A stretch of DNA of 12,155 bases from an uncultured Paracoccaceae bacterium (GTDB taxonomy: Bacteria; Pseudomonadota; Alphaproteobacteria; Rhodobacterales; Rhodobacteraceae), in the NCBI GenBank assembly GCA_938038825.1, contig CALHST010000008.1, positions 1 to 12,155 of the forward strand, given 5' to 3'. The notes beneath the pieces were generated by a model that saw only the letters and a list, made by a program, of their open reading frames with translations, made no database searches and was not told the DNA's origin. Of this stretch, positions 1 to 6,192 are shown piece after piece (within the stretch, counting starts at the first letter, position 1; every line of letters starts with the position of its first letter). The position numbers and the translations under genes are program-made.

Positions 1-1
1 G

Positions 2-670
2 GTCGGATTGTTGGGGGCGGTATTCTTGCTGCTGACCGAAAATGTGCTGCCACCAGAATGGGATCCGTTTGTCCCATTGGATGTGACAGACCCGGTCACG
101 CCGGTCACAAGCTGGAAATACCAAGCCGCGCTCAGCGGAGCAGACGAATGTTTGGCGGCCTTGGAAACGGGGGCGAACTTCACCGTGCTGCCGGATTTCA
201 CACATAACGATCAGTGCTTTATTCAAACGCAGGTAGCCTTGACAGGCGCTGGGCAGGCTGATGTTGCGCCCGTGAAAACACGCTGCCAAACGGCATTGCG
301 CACAGCCATGTGGATGCAACACGGAGTCCAACCAGCAGCGCAAGAGTTGTTGGGTCAGGGCGTGAAACAACTGCATCACTTGTCCAGCTACAGCTGCCGA
401 CCCATCCGCATGGCGTCAGGCGCAAGCAATCAGATGAGCACCCACGCCACGGCCGAAGCCATCGACATCACCGGGGTCACCTTGGACGATGGTCGTCGGA
501 TAATGTTGTTGCAGGGCTGGCAGTCTAGTGACCCAAATGTGCAGCAGTTCTTTCGTGCCATGCGCGACACGGCCTGCACGTGGTTTCGAACGACGCTGGG
601 CCCGGATTTCAATCGTCTGCATGCCGACCATTTCCACCTACAACATACAGGCTGGGGCACCTGTCGATAA
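2..670 (+). CDS. Extensin family protein (5' end outside window)
   Basis: This frame is open to the left edge, so the gene is probably cut there. A TTG at 8 could start it, but no ribosome binding site is visible and the hydrophobic stretch that follows (LGAVFLLL) looks like the end of a signal anchor begun upstream. The rest matches the extensin-like C-terminal family of proteobacteria, a name that does not imply plant extensin. Numbering from the TTG codon, cysteines at 48, 70, 93, 130, 190 and 219 suggest disulfides in an exported protein. The motif S144-x-H146 with D153 (STHATAEAID), followed by H208-x-H210 (DHFHL), resembles the zinc-binding SxHxxGxAxD plus HxH pattern of LAS/M15-type peptidoglycan peptidases. 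A periplasmic cell-wall role is therefore plausible, but activity is not shown. Family call is confident, function is inferred. Confidence 0.82.
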   Translation, partial: VGLLGAVFLLLTENVLPPEWDPFVPLDVTDPVTPVTSWKYQAALSGADECLAALETGANFTVLPDFTHNDQCFIQTQVALTGAGQADVAPVKTRCQTALRTAMWMQHGVQPAAQELLGQGVKQLHHLSSYSCRPIRMASGASNQMSTHATAEAIDITGVTLDDGRRIMLLQGWQSSDPNVQQFFRAMRDTACTWFRTTLGPDFNRLHADHFHLQHTGWGTCR

Positions 671-807
671 TGCCCCACGCTTCGTTTAGGGTCGCATTCT
701 GCTTTAGGGGAATGTCCGGATGTTTTTTTCCTTTGTTTTGGCTGCGATAGCGATTAGCCTCTCGCGCAAGGCCAACAAGGGTCATAGCCAATCGAGGGAG
801 ATTGAAG

Positions 808-1149
808 ATGGGCAAGAGAGACGATTTGATCGCGCAATATGCGGATGATTTGAAAAACAAATGCGGCATGACACCAGACATGGACCTGCTGACCAAAGTC
901 ACGATTGGTTGCGGCCCGTCTATCTATAACGCAGATGCGTCCACAGTTGCGGCAAGCCAGCCTGCTGAATTGGAAACTGTGAAAAACAACTTTCTGATCG
1001 GGAAACTGGGTCTTGCTGACAGTGCAGACCTGGACGCGGCGATCGCCAAATGCATCGAGATTTACGGCAAATCCGAGCGTAACAAATACCGCGCGGTTAT
1101 GTACTATATGCTGACCAAGCATTTCGGCAAAGAATCCGTCTACGGCTAA
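808..1149 (+). CDS. DUF2853 family protein
   Basis: A small soluble protein of 113 residues with the DUF2853 pattern: an N-terminal KRDDLIAQYADDL helix, a highly conserved CGMTPDMDLLTKVTIGCGPSIYNADAS core (about residues 14-42), and a C-terminal NKYRAVMYYMLTKHFGKESVYG block. The ATG at 808 is chosen over the in-frame TTG at 802 because GAGGGAG at 794-800 lies seven bases before it, the normal distance. There is no signal peptide or membrane segment. The family has no established biochemical function. The gene stands alone, 137 bp after the extensin-family gene and followed by terminator-like hairpins, so it is probably its own transcription unit. The family assignment is from remembered conserved motifs and is quite secure; no role is proposed. 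Confidence 0.85.
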   Translation: MGKRDDLIAQYADDLKNKCGMTPDMDLLTKVTIGCGPSIYNADASTVAASQPAELETVKNNFLIGKLGLADSADLDAAIAKCIEIYGKSERNKYRAVMYYMLTKHFGKESVYG

Positions 1150-1172
1150 GCCGCTATATTACAACGAATTTT

Positions 1173-1202
1173 AGGGGCTTCTTGTTTGCACTTGGGGCCC
1201 CT
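1173..1202 (+). terminator. Possible weak terminator after the DUF2853 gene
   Basis: AGGGGC at 1173-1178 pairs with GCCCCT at 1197-1202 around an 18-base loop, followed directly by more T residues (through 1205). It sits 24 bases after the stop codon of the DUF2853 gene. The six-pair GC-rich stem and T tract fit an intrinsic terminator, but the long loop makes it weak. The stronger hairpin at 1291-1323 may serve as backup. Confidence 0.35.
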
Positions 1203-1290
1203 TTTCTGTAGGAAGTTCTTGTCTGGCCAGGATGGCCGGGACCTTCAGTTTTCAAGAGACGCGTGTGGTGATGAGTACACGTGGGGTGAG

Positions 1291-1323
1291 AAAGGGTTCC
1301 GGTTTATTTTGCCGGAACCCTTT
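1291..1323. terminator. Strong, probably bidirectional intrinsic terminator
   Basis: AAAGGGTTCCGG at 1291-1302 is perfectly complementary to CCGGAACCCTTT at 1312-1323, giving a 12-bp stem with a 9-base loop. On the plus strand it is followed by TTATTCTTTC, and the stem itself ends in U residues. Read on the minus strand it begins seven bases after the stop codon of the DUF1761 gene and ends the tsaD-gpsA-EVE-DUF1761 operon. It therefore separates that operon from the DUF2853 gene arriving from the other side. Confidence 0.85.
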
Positions 1324-1330
1324 TATTCTT

Positions 1331-1726
1331 TCAGAACAGATTCAGGATAAGTCCAATAACAGCGCAGCTGATTGTGGCATATCCACCGTCAATCACCATC
1401 AACGCTTTGGGACGATCCGCAAAAGTGTAATTGGTCACAAGCCACGGCGTCGCCATAAACAACCCAATACCAAGCCCGGCGACCAGACCTTTGCCTGCCG
1501 TATCAATACCGCTCAGCGCAAAGACATGGCGCATCATCCCGGCAACCAAAATCGCGCAAATCAAACCGGTGATATACGTCATAGGGTTCGAACTGTTGGC
1601 AGGCTGCCCATTGTCACCCAAGGGAACACCAGACGCGGCCATCCATGGTTTGGCCAAGGCCATATACCAGACTGATCCAAAAGCGAATGCGCCGATTGCA
1701 GCAACAAGTACGTTTACAAGCTCCAT
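1331..1726 (-). CDS. DUF1761 domain-containing membrane protein
   Basis: A 131-residue integral membrane protein. Four hydrophobic segments are visible at roughly residues 4-22, 50-68, 82-98 and 112-130. The first contains the FGSVWYMALAKPWM signature typical of DUF1761 proteins. The segment with GLGIGLFMATPWLVTNYTFADRPK is also characteristic, with polar and aromatic residues in the third helix region. No enzymatic motif is seen and no function is known for the family. The ATG at 1726 has AAGGGA at 1734-1739 seven bases upstream. It lies 66 bp after the EVE-domain gene in the same direction, and a strong terminator follows, so it is likely the last gene of the tsaD operon. A separate promoter in the 66-bp gap cannot be excluded. 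Confidence 0.83.
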   Translation of the reverse strand: MELVNVLVAAIGAFAFGSVWYMALAKPWMAASGVPLGDNGQPANSSNPMTYITGLICAILVAGMMRHVFALSGIDTAGKGLVAGLGIGLFMATPWLVTNYTFADRPKALMVIDGGYATISCAVIGLILNLF

Positions 1727-1792
1727 CTTTTTGTCCCTTCGTTGTGTTATCTGGGATCAAAATGGCAGTATTTTGCAAATTCGCCTAGCGTT

Positions 1793-2221
1793 TTACGGTG
1801 CCAAAAGACGGGTGTTGCCCAGCGCCAACACGATGGTCCATTCGTCTTTGGTGACGGGCTGAACGGATAGGCGGGAATTTTTGACCAGCACCATGTCTTC
1901 CAATCGGGGATCTGCTTTGATCTGATCCAATGTCACATGGGTGGCAACGTCTTGCACCGCTTTGATGTCCACGCAATCCCATCGGTCATCGTCACTTGTG
2001 CTGTCCGGATGGGCCAGCGCACAGACCTCAACAATGCCAACAACCGCCTTTTCAGATTGCGAGTGATAGAAGAAACCCAAATCACCAAGGGCCATTTGGC
2101 GCATAAAGTTGCGGGCCTGATAGTTGCGCACGCCGTCCCATTCTTCGCCAGCGTCTCCTTTGGCCTTTTGTTGGTCCCAGCTCCATGTGCTGGGTTCGGA
2201 TTTGAACAGCCAATAGGCCAT
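1793..2221 (-). CDS. EVE domain-containing protein
   Basis: A 142-residue protein made almost entirely of one EVE domain, the PUA-like fold also found in human THYN1. The hallmark N-terminus MAYWLFKSEPSTWSWDQ is present, followed by EWDGVRNYQARNFMRQM and GDLGFFYHS, the blocks that build the nucleic-acid-binding pocket, and the C-terminal LVKNSRLSVQPV segment. EVE/PUA proteins are proposed to recognise modified bases in DNA or RNA; the ligand of this one cannot be read from sequence. Its start is only ten bases after the gpsA stop. The ribosome binding site TAGGAG (2229-2234) uses the gpsA stop codon itself, so translation is probably coupled. Its company with tsaD, a tRNA-modification gene, is suggestive but is also just a common alphaproteobacterial neighbourhood. 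Confidence 0.88.
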   Translation of the reverse strand: MAYWLFKSEPSTWSWDQQKAKGDAGEEWDGVRNYQARNFMRQMALGDLGFFYHSQSEKAVVGIVEVCALAHPDSTSDDDRWDCVDIKAVQDVATHVTLDQIKADPRLEDMVLVKNSRLSVQPVTKDEWTIVLALGNTRLLAP

Positions 2222-2231
2222 GGGCAGGCTC

Positions 2232-3194
2232 CTATTCTGATTTCAAAGGGCGCGACAGCAATGTGCGCAGCACTTGTGCAACATCCGCGCGGCCAGACAC
2301 AAGATCATCGACAGCGCGGGCAACCGGCAGATCCAAGTCATTGTCCGTTGCGATCCGCACCACAGCTTGGGCCGTGGCGGCACCTTCGACGGTCACCCCA
2401 GATTTGGGTGTACCGCCCTGTCCGACGGTCAGACCCAGCGAATAGTTCCGCGACTGAGGGGAACTGCAAGTCAGGATTAAATCCCCCATACCACTTAACC
2501 CCATTAGGGTTTCGGGCAACGCCCCAAAGATCTGGGCAATCTGCTGCATTTCCGCAAAACCACGGGTGATCAATGCCGCGCGGGCGCTTTCGCCCAATCC
2601 GGCACCCATGCAAGCCCCGGCAGCGATGGCGATCACGTTCTTTAATGCGCCCCCCAGTTGCGCGCCCATGACATCCGTGCTGCGATAGATGCGCACGTTT
2701 GGCGTGGTCAAAGCCTGCTGAAGCGTTTCAGCCTTGGCTTCGTCTGTACAGGCCAGAGTCAATGCTGTTGGCAGGCCCAGCGCAATATCAGCAGCAAAAC
2801 TTGGACCGGTCAGTACAAAGGGCTGCGCATCGGGGATATGCGTGGCAATGACATGGGCCGGGCCGGTGAGAGTGGTCAATTCAATACCCTTGCAGCAGGC
2901 AACCAAGTTTTTTCCGCCAAGGGATGCAGCATGGGTATCAAGATACGCGCCAAGAGTTTGCGTGGGCACACACAAAAGAACCGTATCAGCAGTCTGCAAA
3001 TAGGCACTGTCCGCAGTTGCGGTCAAAGTGTCGGGGAATGTTGGTCCCGATAATCGGGCTGTGTTTTTCCGACTTTGCTGCAGGGTGCTCATCGCATCAG
3101 CGTCGCGACCCAGCAAAGTAACGGGGCCGACCGACGCCAAGGTAATGGCCAATGCAGTGCCAAATGCGCCGGCACCTGCCACGACGATGCTCAT
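2232..3194 (-). CDS. gpsA: NAD(P)H-dependent glycerol-3-phosphate dehydrogenase
   Basis: GpsA reduces dihydroxyacetone phosphate to sn-glycerol 3-phosphate, the backbone for phospholipid synthesis, in the cytoplasm. The 320-residue length is normal. The Rossmann motif GAGAFG is at residues 7-12, CCKGIE at 100-105 carries the conserved Lys102, GPSFA is at 130-134, the catalytic lysine is K185 in GALKNVIAIAAG, and the C-terminal domain has GLSGMGDLILTC (232-243) with the SRN substrate-phosphate motif at 248-250. Its start codon overlaps the tsaD stop as ATGA (3191-3194), and it is followed ten bases later by the EVE gene, so the three are very likely one operon. All key residues are present. 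Confidence 0.96.
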   Translation of the reverse strand: MSIVVAGAGAFGTALAITLASVGPVTLLGRDADAMSTLQQSRKNTARLSGPTFPDTLTATADSAYLQTADTVLLCVPTQTLGAYLDTHAASLGGKNLVACCKGIELTTLTGPAHVIATHIPDAQPFVLTGPSFAADIALGLPTALTLACTDEAKAETLQQALTTPNVRIYRSTDVMGAQLGGALKNVIAIAAGACMGAGLGESARAALITRGFAEMQQIAQIFGALPETLMGLSGMGDLILTCSSPQSRNYSLGLTVGQGGTPKSGVTVEGAATAQAVVRIATDNDLDLPVARAVDDLVSGRADVAQVLRTLLSRPLKSE

Positions 3195-4288
3195 GCTTTT
3201 GCGCCTTTCTTGCCACTGCCCAACATCGCGGGCGCGGCCTGATCCAAAGGCCAGCGTGGGCGGGCAGCCAGAGTCATCCCATCGGGTTCGCGGTCTGACA
3301 TCTGATCAAGCGCAGCAAAGGCAATCATCGCGGCATTGTCGGTACAAAGCGCCAAGGGCGGTGCAATGAATTGCGTGTCGTGTTGCTGTGCCAAGACCTG
3401 CAAGCGCTGACGGATAGCCGTATTTGCGGCAACACCCCCGGCCACACAAAAAGACCGCACAGCCGGGTGTGCGTCCAAGTATCCTAGCAACGCGCGCTGG
3501 GCTTTTTTGGCCAGAACGTCGGCGACAGCCTCTTGGAAACTGGCACTGATGTCGGATTGATCCTGCCTGCTGAGACCGCCTTTTTCAGCAATGATCGCAT
3601 CACGGGCCCGCAGCACGGCGGTTTTCAAACCTGAAAACGACAGATCGCAATCTGGTCGATCCAACAAAGGACGCGGGAACTTGAACCGTTTCGGGTCGCC
3701 GCCAACCGCTTGTTTTTCGACCGACGGACCACCCGGTTGCGGCAAACCCAATAGCCGGGCAACCTTGTCAAAGGCCTCACCGGGGGCATCATCAATGGTG
3801 CCGCCCAAACGGCTGAAATTATTGGGTCCATGGGCCAACAGAAACTGGCAATGCCCCCCGGACACCAGCAACATCAAATATGGAAACGGGGTTCCATTTG
3901 TCAGGCGGGGCGTTAACGCGTGCCCGGCAAGATGGTTGATGCCGTAAAGCGGTTTGCCTGTGGCCGCGGCCAGCCCCTTGGCACACATCACACCACTCAT
4001 TACGCCGCCAATCAAACCGGGGCCTGCCGTTACGGCGATGGCGTCTACCTCGGCCAATGTCATCTGCGCCGCGTCCAAGGCCTGCATCACACTAACATCA
4101 ATCTTTTCCGCATGGGCACGGGCCGCGATTTCCGGCACCACGCCACCGAAGGATTTGTGCAAGTCCTGCTGGTCAAACACAATCGACGACAGGATGTTAC
4201 CCTTACTGCCCGGAACCCCCCGAACCAGCGCGGCCGCTGTTTCGTCGCAACTGCTTTCCAGACCCAAGATTGTAATCGACTGCGCCAT
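3191..4288 (-). CDS. tsaD: tRNA N6-adenosine threonylcarbamoyltransferase TsaD
   Basis: TsaD transfers the threonylcarbamoyl group onto A37 of ANN-decoding tRNAs, with TsaB and TsaE, to make the universal t6A base. The 365-residue protein has the ASKHA-type nucleotide fold. LGLESSCDET is at residues 8-17, the metal-binding pair H119/H123 sits in GINHLAGHA, LLVSGGH is at 140-146, GGVAANTAIRQRL lies near the C-terminus, and the last metal ligand is D317 in LCTDNAAM. These all agree with the bacterial family formerly called Gcp/YgjD. The C-terminal tail after about residue 345 is short and basic (GSGKKGAKA). It heads the minus-strand operon and is divergent from hemD across 47 bp. No strong ribosome binding site is seen before the ATG at 4288, only a weak purine-rich AAAGCAGA. 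Confidence 0.96.
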   Translation of the reverse strand: MAQSITILGLESSCDETAAALVRGVPGSKGNILSSIVFDQQDLHKSFGGVVPEIAARAHAEKIDVSVMQALDAAQMTLAEVDAIAVTAGPGLIGGVMSGVMCAKGLAAATGKPLYGINHLAGHALTPRLTNGTPFPYLMLLVSGGHCQFLLAHGPNNFSRLGGTIDDAPGEAFDKVARLLGLPQPGGPSVEKQAVGGDPKRFKFPRPLLDRPDCDLSFSGLKTAVLRARDAIIAEKGGLSRQDQSDISASFQEAVADVLAKKAQRALLGYLDAHPAVRSFCVAGGVAANTAIRQRLQVLAQQHDTQFIAPPLALCTDNAAMIAFAALDQMSDREPDGMTLAARPRWPLDQAAPAMLGSGKKGAKA

Positions 4289-4335
4289 GATCTGCTTTCA
4301 TTGCATGCTTAACCAACCGCAGGTAACACCGGGGC

Positions 4336-5070
4336 ATGGTTCAAACAATCCCACCTGACGTTTATGCGACCGTCATTCTGACCCGACCACAGGACGCGTC
4401 CAAAGGATTTTGGGATGCGTTTTGTGCTGACGTCACAGGAGTCGAACCCATCATCTCTCCATTGCTTGAGATTGTCCCAACAGGTTTGACGCCCGACGTG
4501 ACCCCGTATCAGGGTGTCATCTTCTCCTCTGCCAATGGGGTGGCGTATGGCGGGGGTGCATTCGATCTTCCTGCCTTTTGCGTCGGGGACGTCACAACCC
4601 AAAAAGCACGGGACCTTGGCTGGGCCGCCCAAACGGCGGGGGCAACGTCCCAAGATTTGGTGTCCGCACTGTTGGATCAGGCGCCAAAAGCGCCCCTTTT
4701 GCATATCGGGGGCCGTCACCGTCGCGGGGATATTGCCAAGAAGTTGACCCAATCCGGGATTTTGACCCACACAGTGGATGTCTATGATCAACGGCTGTGC
4801 CCACTGACAGATCAGGCGCAATCAGCCCTGCGCGGGGAGAGACCGGTGATTGTTCCCCTGTTTTCGCCACGCACCGCAGGGCAGTTTGCAGAACAGGCCG
4901 AAATTCAGGCTCCGGTTCATTTTGTCGCAATCAGCCAAGCTGTTTTGGACGAAGTGGCGGGATTACCCTATGTCTCGGCGCATATTTCGGAAGCACCAGA
5001 TGCATTTAGTATCCGTGTGACGCTACAGAATGTCCTTCGTCGGGTTGAGGCGGATGGCACAGCGCAGTAG
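4336..5070 (+). CDS. hemD: Uroporphyrinogen-III synthase
   Basis: HemD closes and inverts ring D of hydroxymethylbilane to give uroporphyrinogen III, the branch point to heme, siroheme and cobalamin. The family is very divergent, but the usual short blocks are visible in order in this 244-residue protein: ILTRP (14-18) near the N-terminus, GVIFSSANGVAYG, FCVGDVTTQKARDLGW, LLHIGGRHRRGDIAKKL, VPLFSPRTAGQFAEQ and HFVAISQAVLDEV. Two alternating HemD lobes fit the spacing. The ATG at 4336 is preceded by GGGGC with only a weak upstream AGGT, so the start is likely but not certain. It is the first gene of a run with mic60 (50 bp later) and hemY. The porphobilinogen deaminase gene hemC, next to hemD in many bacteria, is absent here. 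Confidence 0.88.
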   Translation: MVQTIPPDVYATVILTRPQDASKGFWDAFCADVTGVEPIISPLLEIVPTGLTPDVTPYQGVIFSSANGVAYGGGAFDLPAFCVGDVTTQKARDLGWAAQTAGATSQDLVSALLDQAPKAPLLHIGGRHRRGDIAKKLTQSGILTHTVDVYDQRLCPLTDQAQSALRGERPVIVPLFSPRTAGQFAEQAEIQAPVHFVAISQAVLDEVAGLPYVSAHISEAPDAFSIRVTLQNVLRRVEADGTAQ

Positions 5071-5120
5071 GTTTCATTGGGCGTGTATTTGGCCCGAACA
5101 GATTCGATGGGGGAATAAAC

Positions 5121-6182
5121 TTGGCTAACAGCGATTCTGTGTCCAAAGAAACGGTTTCCGAACCGACTGGCGCAAACTCTCACAGTGGTGCGGCAAAGAA
5201 AGACAAAGGCACTGTCATGCCTTTGATCTTTGGCGGTGCTTTGGCCTGTGTATTCGGATTCTTTGCCGGACAACTCGACAGTGTTGAACAAGCGCTGGGC
5301 TGGGGTCAGGAAGACAATCCGCTTGAACAGGTTGTCACCGCGCAAGCTGGTCAAATTGAAGATCAGGCAGCAATGATTGCGGAATTGCAGGGGCGTCTTG
5401 ACGCGTTGCCACCCGTGCCGGAACCCGTTGATCTAACTGGGGTTGAAACCGGTTTGGCGGGTGTCGAAACGGGCTTGTCCGAACAAGTCGCGGCACTGGA
5501 TGCCGTGTCTGCACGCTTGACCGAAGTTGAAAAGCGCCCGTTGAGCGACGGTGTCTCGGAAGAGGCGATTGCAGCTTACGAAGCAGAACTCGCCCGCTTT
5601 CAAGAGACGCTGGAAGCCCAGCGCGCGGAAGTCGAAACTGTGTTGGAAGACGCCCGCAACAAAGAAACCTCGGCAGAACAAAACGCGCAAGTTGCCTTGG
5701 CGCGGGCTGCGATGACACGCATTGTGGCCGCCGTGGACAGCGGCGCACCCTTTGCCGAAGCGATAACAGACTTGCAGGCCGCAAGTGATATGGACGTACC
5801 CGCAGCCTTGGTTGCAAGTGCAGACAAAGGTGTGCCCACGTTGATCAGTGTCCAAAGTGCACTTCCGAACGCAGCCCGTGCGGCCTTGGCCGCGGCGCGC
5901 GCCGACGAAGCGGCAGAAGGCAACGGTGGCTTGGGTGGCTTTCTGGAACGCCAATTGGGCGCACGATCCACCACACCACAAGACGGTGACAGCACGGATG
6001 CGATCCTAAGCCGGGTCGAAGGTGCTGTGCGCGAAGGCCGGATTGGCGACGCGCTGGCCGAAGTAGAAACATTGCCGGACGTTGCGCAAGCAACTTTGGC
6101 TGACTGGACTGCACTTGCCGAATCTCGGCAGGATGCGACGGCTGCGGCCGACGAACTGATGCTTGTTTTAAGCGCGAATTGA
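5121..6182 (+). CDS. Mic60/mitofilin-like inner membrane protein
   Basis: A 353-residue protein with the layout of alphaproteobacterial Mic60 (mitofilin) homologues. It has a charged cytoplasmic N-terminus (1-31), one membrane helix at about 33-50 (MPLIFGGALACVFGFFAG), a long Ala/Glu/Gln-rich coiled-coil stretch in the periplasm (about 66-200, for example AYEAELARFQETLEAQRAEVE), and a C-terminal helical region ending ADELMLVLSAN that corresponds to the mitofilin domain. In mitochondria this family shapes cristae junctions; bacterial relatives are thought to bend intracytoplasmic membrane. The start is the TTG at 5121: GGGGGA at 5109-5114 is six bases upstream, and the next in-frame ATG (codon 33) would remove the cytoplasmic tail. 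The gene lies between hemD and hemY, the usual alphaproteobacterial place. Sequence identity in this family is low, so the call leans on architecture and context. Confidence 0.82.
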   Translation: MANSDSVSKETVSEPTGANSHSGAAKKDKGTVMPLIFGGALACVFGFFAGQLDSVEQALGWGQEDNPLEQVVTAQAGQIEDQAAMIAELQGRLDALPPVPEPVDLTGVETGLAGVETGLSEQVAALDAVSARLTEVEKRPLSDGVSEEAIAAYEAELARFQETLEAQRAEVETVLEDARNKETSAEQNAQVALARAAMTRIVAAVDSGAPFAEAITDLQAASDMDVPAALVASADKGVPTLISVQSALPNAARAALAAARADEAAEGNGGLGGFLERQLGARSTTPQDGDSTDAILSRVEGAVREGRIGDALAEVETLPDVAQATLADWTALAESRQDATAAADELMLVLSAN

Positions 6183-6192
6183 GGATGATGTA

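Noticed and set aside
671..807. A small gene, terminator or riboswitch in the gap before the DUF2853 gene
   Set aside because: There is a T7 run near 724-730 but no convincing hairpin or promoter pair; only the ribosome binding site at 794-800 is supported.
1232..1675. A 147-codon plus-strand frame through the terminator and the DUF1761 gene
   Set aside because: It would read through a strong terminator hairpin and is antisense to a clear membrane protein.
5071..5120. A promoter or terminator between hemD and the Mic60-like gene
   Set aside because: The 50-bp gap shows only the ribosome binding site; co-transcription is the simpler reading.
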